Below are positions 10,176 to 20,700 of a DNA stretch of 64,000 nucleotides, piece after piece. The notes under the pieces are model-generated. The model was not told the DNA's origin, ran no database searches, and saw nothing but the letters and a program-made list of their open reading frames with translations. The translations under genes and the position numbers were made by a program. The DNA comes from Crambe crambe (Eukaryota > Porifera > Demospongiae > Poecilosclerida > Crambeidae): NCBI GenBank assembly GCA_963924555.1, contig OZ004581.1, positions 5,061,338-5,125,337 on the forward strand, read 5' to 3'. Each line of letters opens with the position of its first letter. The stretch's first letter is position 1.

Positions 10176-11483
10176 TTACTGATCATAATAGTTATCACTG
10201 TACTCAAAGGGATTTGAGGAATAACCTCTCTGGAATATCTGCCCCATCATTTGTAGCATCCTCAATTCATGCTCTCTATCCTCTTTCCTCCTTTTCTCTT
10301 CCAATTCCATTTCCTTTTTCCACCGTTCTTCTTCCTGCTTCTGAAATCTTTCTTCTGCTTCACTCTGATATGCTATAAAGGCATCTATAGCTCTGTCTAT
10401 GTTTTTCTCTGCTCTGCTTTTTTTTTCTATTTTTCTTTTTTTGCTACATGGTGCTCCTGTACACATTATAGCAAAATAAGTACATGAAAGGAATTTATCA
10501 CATATTTTCCTCACCCTTAGATTCACTATCAGCAGTATCACTTGAAGTGGTGGGCATGAGTGCAGCATCAATTGGTGACTCTGCTTGAATATCAGCTCCT
10601 TCTGTGAGCACATTTAAAGTTAGTTTACCAATAATTACTAGGTTGTTCAATTTTGGGTTTCTTATGTAGTTATTCAGGCATCCCTAAAAGGAGCACAGCA
10701 GTCATTAGGAGGGGCGTAATATCAAGAGCATGTTAACATTCCCAATCCTTGTGAGCTCATGGGTTGACAGAATAATAATCCTATGTGACTTCACTAGGGT
10801 ATGTTCGTGTAACATTCTATTGGTAAGCAGAGCAACATACTCCTGTCTCAAAGTTTCATATTTGCTCTGTTTTCTAATTTCTTTGATCAAGCCCTGGATT
10901 TCTGAGGCAAATCTAGCAATGATGTTGAACTGACGTATTGCTATATTTTTTCCCCCCATTACAGTAATATGATTAGAGAATGGCTCACTTCGCTCTCTTA
11001 ATTACTATACAAGCCCTCTCCCATCTTAAGGCAGGAAAGGGCTTGTATGACGACTGGCATTACAAATTAATATAATATACCATTTATTTCAGAAGTTGTC
11101 TCCTGTGGGCTATCTTGATTGCCAGTGTCCAGAATAACAGCTGGGACTGATGCTGGCCGATGTCCAAGAATGGCATCAAGTTCATCATAAAACTTGCAAG
11201 ATTTTCTTCCCCTTCCAGTCTCTCTGTTGTTATCTTTCACTACTCTGTACTGCTTTTTTAAGTTCTTTATCTTATTTTTGCACTGTTCCCAGTCCCTATC
11301 ATAACCTATTTCATTAATTTTTTTTGCTATCTTAAGGAATATTGTTTTATTTCTGACAGCACCATCAAGTTCATCCTGAATGTTCCTTTCTCCCCATATT
11401 GCTATCAATGCCTTTACCTCTTCATCTGGCCACAAATTTCCTCTGCTAGCCGTTGCAGACTGTTCAATACTAGTAGTACTCAT
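10176..11483 (-). CDS. Harbinger Myb/SANT-like (trihelix) DNA-binding partner, 3 exons
   Basis: Exons on the minus strand: 11483-11081, 10601-10515 and 10456-10176. All joins are phase 1 and give 256 residues ending YSDNYYDQ. The N-terminal part is a trihelix Myb/SANT domain: LWPDEEVKALIAIW, then YDRDWEQCKNKIKNLKKQYR, with a GRKSCKFYDELDAILG third helix. Exon 2 is acidic and Ser/Thr-rich. Exon 3 is basic then a charged coiled coil (EEERWKKEMELEEKRRKE). Known: this protein helps nuclear import and target binding of the Harbinger transposase. It is intact and convergent with the transposase gene, 88 bases apart. Start chosen at the ATG opening MSTTSIEQS; an in-frame ATG lies nine codons earlier. 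Confidence 0.85.
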
Positions 11484-11699
11484 GATGTAAACACTTAAGT
11501 TACAAACCACAGCTGTACAGTAGCTTAATCCAGATACAGCTGTTTACACGTACAATTTAACCGCTTAATCCGGATTCAATCTACATCAGAATGTAGGTTG
11601 AATCCGGGTTGAGTTAATCCGGATAATTGGTGTTTACACGTATCCACTTATACGTTAATCCGGATTGAATCCGGATTAAAACCCTCGTGTAAACGGGAC

Positions 11700-12972
11700 T
11701 TATGTTCTACCCTTACTCTATAGGTTCTCAGAAGGCTACAGTGAATTATTACATCTACAAAGAAGAGAGGAGAATGTTCCAAAACCAAAAATTCATTCGC
11801 TAACATATCAGAGAGTGCGGTAGCACTCTCTAAGTAGGGATGGCAGGTCAAAGTCCATAGGACAGTATAAACTAAAAACTCTTCTTTCTCTTCTACCCTT
11901 ACTCTACAGGTTCTCAGAAGGCTACAGTGAATTATTATATCTACAAAGATGAGAGGAGAATGTTCAAAAGCCAAAAATTCATTCGCCAACATAAGAAAAA
12001 AACGAGTTCTAAAATTGACTTTTCGTTCTTTTTCTTTATCAGAGAGTGCGCTAGCACTCTCTAAATAGGGATGGCAGGTCAAAGGTCATAGGACTGTATA
12101 AACTAAAACTCTTCTTTCTCTTCTACCCTTGCTCTACAGGTTCTCAGAAGGCTACAGTGAGATACTACTTCTACAAAGAAGAGAGGAGAGTGTTCAAAAA
12201 TCAAAAATTCATTCGCTAACATAAGAAGAAAACGAGTTCTAAAATTGACTTTCGTTCATTTTCTTTATCAGAGAGTGCGCTAGCACTCTCTAAGTAGGGA
12301 TGGCGGGTCAAAGGTCATAAGACTGTATAAACTAAAAACTCTTCTTTCTCTTCTACCCTTACTCTACAGGTTCTCAGAAGGCTACAGTGAATTATTACAT
12401 CTACAAAGAAGAGAGGAGAATGTTCAAAGACCAAAAATTCATTCGCTAACATGAGAAAAAAACGATGTCTAAAATTGACTTTTGTTCTTTTTCTTTATCA
12501 GAGAGTGCGGTAGCACTCTCTAAGTAGGGATGGCAGGTCAAAGTCCATAGGACAGTATAAACTAAAAACTCTTCTTTCTCTTCTACCCTTACTCTACAGG
12601 TTCTCAGAAGGCTACAGTGAATTATTATATCTACAAAGATGAGAGGAGAATGTTCAAAAGCCAAAAATTCATTCGCCAACATAAGAAAAAAACGAGTTCT
12701 AAAATTGACTTTTCGTTCTTTTTCTTTATAATAATAAATAATAATCAGAGAGTGCGTTAGCACTCTCTATGTAGGGATGGCGGGTCAAAGGTCATAAGAC
12801 TGTATAAACTAAAAACTCTTCTTTCTCTTCTACCTTTATTCTGCAGGTTCTCAGAAGCCCTGGTCCAAGACCTACATCTACACAGAAGTGGGAAGAATGT
12901 TTAAAAACTCCAAATTCATTTGATAACATCAGAATAAAACGATTTCTAAAATTGACTTTTGTTCTTTTTCTT

Positions 12973-12975
<3 letters not shown>
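11700..12975. repeat. Tandem array of 230-bp hairpin-ended units (five full, one partial)
   Basis: Full copies: 11809-12039, 12040-12268, 12269-12498, 12499-12729 and 12746-12975, with a partial copy at 11700-11808. Each starts with a hairpin (AGAGAGTGC, 4 bases, then GCACTCTCT) followed by AAGTAGGGATGG, and ends TTCTTTTTCTTTAT. Copies 2 to 5 join with no spacer; the last two are separated by TAA-rich bases. Further copies lie at 27250-27480, 30776-30998, 31002-31231, 45479-45695 and 49163-49378. No protein is coded; long frames through them are chance. Confidence 0.85.
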
Positions 12976-13007
<32 letters not shown>

Positions 13008-13009
13008 GA
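12976..13009. repeat. (TAA)n microsatellite at the Helitron 5' edge
   Basis: About ten TAA copies. The same repeat borders nearly every hairpin unit and Helitron-family unit in this window, so it looks like the preferred insertion site or a product of insertion. Confidence 0.85.
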
Positions 13010-13312
13010 TCGACGTACCGACTCACTGGCCATACTTGTCACAATTCTGTTATGGCCATCTGTTACAGCGGTACATAGAGACTGATCTTTTGCTATTAGT
13101 TTCGACTAAGGTTCCATTTTGCAAATCAGTCAGTGCTATCGATAGCTTTAGTTTTCTCCGCCATAAAAGCTTCGCACGCGCGTATTACGTAGCAACGCAA
13201 ACGCGCATATTGTTCGCGCAGCTGCTTTTGACACTGCCAGACTTCAGACATTGCATGCAGTTTCTTTCTGTCAATATTTGGAACTACTTTGTTGACTCAG
13301 GTCAGACACAAT

Positions 13313-13775
13313 TGCAAGGTCTGCTCTCCAGCTGTTTGTTCAACAAGGTACGTTATAGTTTTACTAGCTTTCTTTGACTTCTTCATTCTCTGACCAGCTG
13401 CTTGCTACTTTCAGTTTTGATTTGAAACTCGTCCCATTCTTCAGACACACCTTCAGTGCTCTCTCCAAAGCAATATTTGAAACTACTTTGTTGACTAAGG
13501 TCAGACACAAGGTCTGCTCTCCAGCTGTTTGTTCAACAAGGTGTGTTATATCTTTTACTAGCTTTCTTTGACTTCTTTCTCTGACCAGCTGCTTGCTACT
13601 TTCAGTTTTGGGATTTGAAACTCGTCCCATTCTTCAGCCCTCTCCAAAGCAACTAGACACTGCCACGTTACAGTATTCTATACTTCAGACGTTGCAGCTT
13701 CTTTCTGAAACTCTTTGTTGACTCAGGTCAGACACAACGTCTTCTCTCCAGCTGCTTGTTGAACAAGGTACGTTA
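13313..13775 (+). repeat. Tandem duplications in the Helitron leader, each with a splice-donor-like end
   Basis: A segment of about 190 bases (GTCTGCTCTCCAGCTG through GAAACTCGTCCCATTCTTCAG) occurs twice and in part a third time. Each copy ends ACAAGGTRYGTTAT, which looks like a splice donor. A (CT)n tract follows at 13885-13928. This may be a multi-exon untranslated leader. Confidence 0.6.
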
Positions 13776-13974
13776 TAGGTGTACATTCAGGTCATAACCA
13801 TGTTCACTATTTCATCAGTGTTTCTTTCTCTGATTTCACAGTTCTTCAGCTATTCACTCAGTTTGGAACTACCTGCCTCCTTCACTGATTCTCTCTGTCT
13901 CTCTCTCTCTCCCTCTCTCTCTCTCTCTACACTTATTCAAAGTTTGTAATTTCAGTGAGTTTGTGTAAATAAGT

Positions 13975-14658
13975 ATGCCCTCAAAACAGCAAAAGAGGAA
14001 GGTTAATAGGAGAGAAACAAATAAAAGATATTACCAAAAAAAACAACAGGAATTAAAAACTAAATTTCAACAATACAATATAGCTCACAGACAAGAATTG
14101 ATAGGTAAATCACAAGAATACAATAGAGCTCATAGACAAGAATTGAAAATACGATCACAAGAGTACAATAGAGCTCATAGAGAAGAATTGAAAGTACAAT
14201 CACAAGAATACAATAGAGCTCATAGACAAGAATTAAAATCACGATCACAAGAATACAATAGAGCTAATAGACAAGAATTAAAATCACGATCACAAGAATA
14301 CAATAGAGCTCATAGACAAGAATTGAAATTACGATCACAAGAATACAATACAGCTCATAGACAAGAATTGAAATTAAGATCACAAGAATACAATAGAGCT
14401 CATAGACAAGAATTGAAATTACGATCACAAGAATACAATAGAGCTCATACACAAAAATTAAAAGCTAAAGCACATAAATATAATAGAGCTCACAAAAAAC
14501 AATTATGTGCTTATTACAAGCAATACTATAAAATAAATAGCACACACATCAAAACAGCTCAAAGACATTACTACTCTGTTCATAAAGATAAGAAAATTGC
14601 TGCTGTTAGGAAATATCAGCTAAGAAATGCCAGGAAGATTTTGAAGTGGGCAAGATAG
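13975..14658 (+). CDS. Helitron N-terminal ORF: tandem 13-residue charged repeats
   Basis: 227 codons from an ATG to TAG at 14656-14658. The core is about eight copies of a 13-residue unit, RSQEYNRAHRQEL with small changes, i.e. a 39-base coding minisatellite, within a basic helix-rich protein. Helitron proteins of invertebrates often start with such Lys/Arg/Glu-rich repeats. The frame continues past the TAG without another stop into the 2116-codon Rep-helicase frame (next ATG at 14800), so this is probably the N-terminus of one 2391-residue protein cut by a single nonsense codon, or read through at the TAG. Confidence 0.75.
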   Translation: MPSKQQKRKVNRRETNKRYYQKKQQELKTKFQQYNIAHRQELIGKSQEYNRAHRQELKIRSQEYNRAHREELKVQSQEYNRAHRQELKSRSQEYNRANRQELKSRSQEYNRAHRQELKLRSQEYNTAHRQELKLRSQEYNRAHRQELKLRSQEYNRAHTQKLKAKAHKYNRAHKKQLCAYYKQYYKINSTHIKTAQRHYYSVHKDKKIAAVRKYQLRNARKILKWAR

Positions 14659-14799
14659 TATTATGCTGAGCATCGTGCACGCATTGGTGCTGATAGGAGG
14701 CGAAGGTATGAACTTACTGAGCCTAAGCCTCTTACTAAACAAAACTATATCAGAGAAATAACCCAAAAATTAATAAGTAATAGTCATGCCTCTAGACAA

Positions 14800-17700
14800 A
14801 TGCTGCAGTCCTTTAAAGATCAGCATGAAAAAATAGCTCTTAAAATGACTGCAGCAACCTCTAGACGAGCTGCATCCTCTATAGCAGCTACAAGGCTGGT
14901 GAACAAGGTGTTGCAGATACGAAGGCATCTAGCTGGCTCCTTGTTAAAAATGGTAAGAGCAATTAATAAACTAAGCATATCTACTGAGAGTGATTTGGGT
15001 GAGGGTTCACATTGTGTTCATGGTGAACCATATTATTATGAAAGTTCCTATGTTCATAATAGACCAAGCATTATTTGTATTGATGAGCATGGAAAATATA
15101 GATTGCTTGATGACAAAAATACCGTGGAGCATGTGGTTCCACGCTCATGGAAATGCAATGACACATGGACTCTATCACAATCCGATTTGTCATGCATTAT
15201 TGAATTCAAATCAGCATTTAACGAGTCCCTGCAGAAAATACGTAAAGTTTTGGATGAGTGTGATGAATGTCCAAATAGCAAGTATGCTAAGGTAATCATT
15301 GTCCCAGCAAATGAGCCTGATAGTAACGTAGTACACTATAACTCTGTGGAATTAAAGGGACATAGTTTGATCTGTCACATTGGCAGTGATTGCAAAAGTA
15401 AGCTGAGAATCCTAAGAGCAGCATCGACTCACTATCCTGTGTTGAGGTCGTTCTTAAAATGTGTGTACTCAGCATTAAATAGCCATAAAAATATTGCTTC
15501 CCTTGATGAAGCTGTACACCGTGGAGACTTTAACAGCTTAATGAGGGATTTTGAAATCACCTTTGATGATCTATTCAGTAATGAAGTCAATCTGTCTCAT
15601 GAGCTTGAAAGTAGTTTTGCAACATGTGTGCTTAGAAGACCAGATTTAGAAAAGCACTTTCAAATAGAGCACGCCAAAGTGATGGCAAAATATAAAAAAG
15701 AATTAGAAGATTATCCTCAGAATCCTTGCTGTAGCTGTAATATGCTCTTTTGTCTCAAGCAAGGCTCAAAAATTACTTTCAGTACAGAACTCGGCAACGT
15801 GTGGCCGGATTTAAAAGATTTCATCCTTAAGGATGACCCTAATGCTTCAAAAAAGACTCTGTTCATATGCACGTATTGCAGGTCTTATTTGAGGTCCAAT
15901 AAAATGCCACCAAGATGTGTGCTCAATGGTTTACAAACCTCTCCAATACCCAGAGAGCTGAGCGTGTTGGATGAGTTGAGCAAACAGCTCATTCAACGAG
16001 CGAAAGCTTTTCAAACTATAGTCAGGTTGGGCACTTATACAAACAAGGTGCCATCCTACAATTCGCTTAAAGCCTGTAAGGGTAACATGTTTTTCTTACC
16101 CCTACCCCTGGACAAGACTCTAGAGACTCTTGATGGGGTTGAAGGATCTCTTGCTAACCCTGAACTTTACATTATAGTGAACAGTAAGCCCACCAAAGGC
16201 AATGTAGTGTGGCGAAGCTTAGTAGATGTAAATCAGGTAAAGGCTGCTATCAAGAAGTTAAAAGAGTGCAACTGGCTCTACAAAGATGTCTGCGATGAAT
16301 CTGTAGACTCTGCTGCCAAGGAGGTTATTGAAGTGGTAAGTAATACCTCTAGTACTGTGCTGGAAAAAGCCTCAAGTAGTGATATTGCTGGGTTCCAGTG
16401 CTACACACTGAGAGATATGAATGACAAACTCTCCACCAAAGATGACCTACAACAATATAAAATGCTAAGCGTGCAAGAGGAACCTTTGAGTAGCACTCAA
16501 AGGCACCTCGATACCATGTGTTTCCCAGTCCTCTTTCCGGACGGAAACTTTGGTAAGTACCACCCTAGACAGGTGCCAGTATCCCACAGCGAATACGATA
16601 AGTCCCGTCTGTGGAACAGTGACTCTCGCTTTAGAAAAGACCCTCAGTATGTCTTTTATCTCCTAAAGGAGAAGGAGTCAAGGGAGTTAAAAGCTGGTGT
16701 GTATAATTTGCTTAAGACATCAAAATCCATTCCCACAACAGTGACTAACATTCTCCAGAAGGTCACAGCCAGTGATCAAAAACTCGAAGCTAACCTGTCC
16801 ACTATGTTTCAGTCCATTCGTGGCACAAAACAGTATTGGTACAGGAGGAAGGGTGAATTAATGTGCATGTTGCGGGAACTGGGGCCTCAAAGCCTATTCC
16901 TAACCTTCAGCTGTGCAGAATATGAGTCACCTGACATAGCTGAGTACCTAAAAATTGTCAACAATGTTCCAGACAAATACAGCATTAATAAACTCTGCAC
17001 TGAGGATCCTGTTTCGGTATCGAGGCAGTTTTCTCACAAATTTCATGCCTTCTTTCAGGCATTCATTGTAAAGGGTGAAGTCCTGGGTCCAGTAGAGCAC
17101 TTTTACTGGAAAAAAGAGTACCAGGCACGTGGAGCACCACACTATCATGCGGTTCTATGGATAAAGGGTGCACCAATTATAGGTAAAGATGATCCAGATG
17201 TGGTGCTGTCCTGGATTCAGGAAAGAATCACTTGCCACATTCCTGACAAGGAAAACAATCCAGAACTGCACCACATGGTTACAAGGTACCAGTTGCACAA
17301 GTGCAGCGATTACTGTAGAAAGAAACGCAAGCGTGGGTCTGTGTTTCTAACTACGTGCAAGTTTGGATTTCCACGTCCAGAGAGAGAAAGTGCTGTTATA
17401 AATAATGTAGATTCCAGCTGTAAAAAATTTCAAAAAATTTATGAAATAGCACGAGCACCTAGCGAAGTAAGAGTTAATGATTACAATCCCTTGCTTCTTC
17501 TGAACTGGGGGGCAAACATGGATATACAATTTGTGGGTGACAGGGACATGGTTGTATCCACTTATGTCAGTGGATACTTTACCAAATATGAGCATGGTCA
17601 CCTGCAAGAGCAGTATGAGGGCATTACAGATGATAAGAGCCTATGCAGCAAGCTTTTTAGCATTGGCCGCATGGTCTTAAAATCTCGTGAATGCGGAATG

Positions 17701-20700
17701 CATGAAGCTGCTGACCACTTGAGTGGAGACCACCTCTATGAGAAGTCTGTTGCCATTCAATGGGTTGATGTTCGCATGCCTCACAAAAGGCAGCGTAGGG
17801 TAAAAACGCATGCCCAGCTGTTAAAAATGGAATCGGAAGATCCGGATAGTGAAAATATATTTACTCATAATTTCCTATCCACTTACTACCCACAAAGACC
17901 TGACGACTTGGAGGACATCTGCCTTCATGACTTTATTGCCAATTACAGCTGGCATGAAACAGACCATAAGGGGGACAGAATATACAGGAAACTCAACAAA
18001 CCTCGATTGGTCAACCACAAAATGTTTGATCCTGCAAAACAGGAAAACAGAGAAGATTACTATTACTCTCTGATTCTTCTCTTTGTACCCTTCAGAGATG
18101 AGGGTGCTCTTCTAAGAGAAAATGAAACTGCTGAAGAAGCTTTCAATCGTCTCCTGCCCCACAGTGATGATTGTTCCAATTATCACAGGAGGCTACAGAC
18201 GATGCTCAATGCTGAGACTAAGGTGAGAAAAATAAATGAAGCAAGAAAGGCAGAAATCATGAAGAACTTAGAAAACAAAGAGCATGATAACATGCAGATC
18301 CTTGGAGAGGCTAAGCATGCAATGAAGGACATACAGGACATGAATCAGAAAATGCCTGACAACCTCACTCTAGAACAAAGGGAGAACATGTTGAACGCCG
18401 ACCAGAAAAGGGTCTATGACACCATCCGTAATAGTTTGATACACCAGAAACAACATGAAGAGGGCCAGTGTCTCTGTGACTACAAGCCCTTTGCAATGTT
18501 TGTCAGTGGTGTAGGCGGTACTGGTAAGTCTTTCGTAATAGAGGCCGTAAAGGCATTAGTTGACAGCTTATGGACGTCAGAGGGTTTGAAGTGTGCTATC
18601 ACTGCGCCCACTGGCTTGGCTGCGTTCAATGTTGGAGGTGTGACCATACACAGGCTGTTCCAGTTGCCTATCGAACACGAGGGCAAGGAAGCTGGCTATT
18701 GGTCACTGTCAAAGGATGCTCAGAAAGTGATGAAAACGACACTTCGTTCCCTTAAGTTGCTTGTCATTGATGAAGTGTCCATGGTGTCAAGTCTAAACTT
18801 GACCTATGTGCACATGAGAATGCAAGAAATCTTTGGGGAAGATCACTGGTATGGAGGAAAGAATGTCCTCTTTGTTGGGGACTTACTCCAACTCCAACCA
18901 GTCAATGGCAACCCTGTGTTTGAAAAAATGAGTAGGGCTGCCATTGTCCACAAGTTAGGATGCATTGGATCAATAAATATCTGGAAAGACTGTGTCCGTT
19001 ATGACGAGCTCACAATTAACGAAAGACAGAAAAAAGACAGTCAGTTCTCTGATATTCTAGGTAAAGTGAGATGTGGTGGTCTCGCAAAAGAGATTCTTAC
19101 AATTCTGAAAGAGCGCGTTATTAATGTTCCAGTAGTTGAAAAGCTGGTGCAACTGCAGGAGTCGGGAAAAAATCCCGTGTGCCTGTTTCCAACCAGAAAA
19201 CAGTGTGATGTGCTCAATGAGGAAATGCTGCGCAACTTGGAGTCAGAAGTGCATGTCATACCATGCGCCGATGACGTAGACGAGACGCGAAGCACTGCAA
19301 AATGGCACCAAAAGGCAGCCAAACAACTTGAAAAGCTAAATCAGGACTGCAACAACACTGCAGGGTTGGAAGCTGTCCTGAAGTTGGCCGTGGGTGCCCG
19401 TGTAATGCTCAGGCGAAACATTGATGTTAAAGCAGGTTTAGTGAACGGTGCCATCGGCACCGTCCTTGGCGTGTTCTCAGAAAGAGTTTCAATCAAATTT
19501 GACCACTTAGAGAGCACCTGTGATATTGAAAAAATAAAGGGAAAGTTCATGGTACTTAAGAGTTATTATGTGTCCCGTACCCAATTTCCTTTAATCTTGG
19601 CCTATGGGGTTACCATCCATAAATGCCAGGGCCTGTCGTTAGACTGTGCTATCGTAGATCTGTCAGACAAGGTATTTGCAGATGGGATGGCCTATGTAGC
19701 ACTCTCAAGAGTGAGGTCTCTAAATGGACTGTACCTGACTGCATTTGATGCACAATCCATTCGGGTAAGCAAAAATTGTGTAGCAGAAGTAAACAGGTTG
19801 AGACAATTGTTTAGAAAAGATCTCCCTCTTTATGAAACTCCAACTGCATGTGTCTCCAGAAAAAGAAAGCTCACCGGCACGTGTGATGTGGAGCCACAAT
19901 CAAAAAAGATATGTGGTCCCACAACGAAAAAGCTTCAGCCTGAGCCTAAGTCAAAATCAGCAAGGTCTCAGTCTCGCCAGAAGAAAGTATGGCCGTTCAA
20001 ATTCCACTCTGTGGATGAACAGTGGCAACGTACTGCTTGCCACTCACTGAACATAATTTTTAAGCAAAAAAATACAATATTTCAGGGAAGTGGGGAAAGA
20101 CCGCTGACACGTCCAGACATGAGAAGGGTGAAGAGAGTTAAGGGTGATGGAAATTGCATGTTCCGAGCCCTCTCTCTAGTGGTGACTGGGAGTGAAGACC
20201 AGCATCATGCCATTCGTACTAGAATAGTGGAGCACATGAGAAGTATTGCCCACCTCATGCTGGGACACATCAAGAGTCATACTGGTTTTAATACTTGCCA
20301 GAATATTGATGAGTACTTGCAGAAAAGCAAAATGGCTGAATGTAACACTTGGGGATCCGACATTGAATTACTGTGCTTTGCACACTTATGTAAAGTATGT
20401 GTGTTCTCTTATTCTACAGAATCAAGCAACTGGGACAGATATGGTCCCAATAATGTTGACAGAACAATAACTGTAGATGTGACCGCAAAGTCCATATACC
20501 TGTTTCACCCTTCTGGCCATTATGATGTAGTGGGATCCACTCTAAAGCCTCCAAACTCTACACCAGACTGGTTGGAACAATCCAGAAACACTGAGGTATG
20601 GAATGATCTAAGGTTTCACTCTGTTGACTCAGAGTGGCAGTTGGAAGCTTGTAATTTACTAGGCTTGCCATTACACGGTCCAAATGGTGTGAGCCCAGGT

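Larger units (their letters stand above)
6915..11701. mobile_element. PIF/Harbinger DNA transposon with two genes
   Basis: It carries a DDE transposase (9032-10087, plus) and a convergent Myb/SANT-type gene (10176-11483, minus), the standard Harbinger pair. Copies of AATCCGGATTCAATCCGGAT lie at both edges (about 6953-6972 and, inverted, 11657-11680). The right end reads GTTTACACGAGGGTT inverted and abuts TTA, the Harbinger target-site type. It is inserted in a 230-bp hairpin unit whose remainder resumes at 11700. The left boundary is blurred: I do not find the other half of that unit there. Internal repeats (7141-8765) lengthen the left side. Confidence 0.75.

Noticed and set aside
11648-12763. 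Long minus-strand frames through the hairpin array (also 27233-27541)
   Set aside because: They run across repeat junctions and recur only because the 230-bp unit recurs; no known motif.
14060-14452. Minus-strand open frames rich in Ile/Leu/Tyr repeats
   Set aside because: They are the antisense of the 39-base coding minisatellite on the plus strand.
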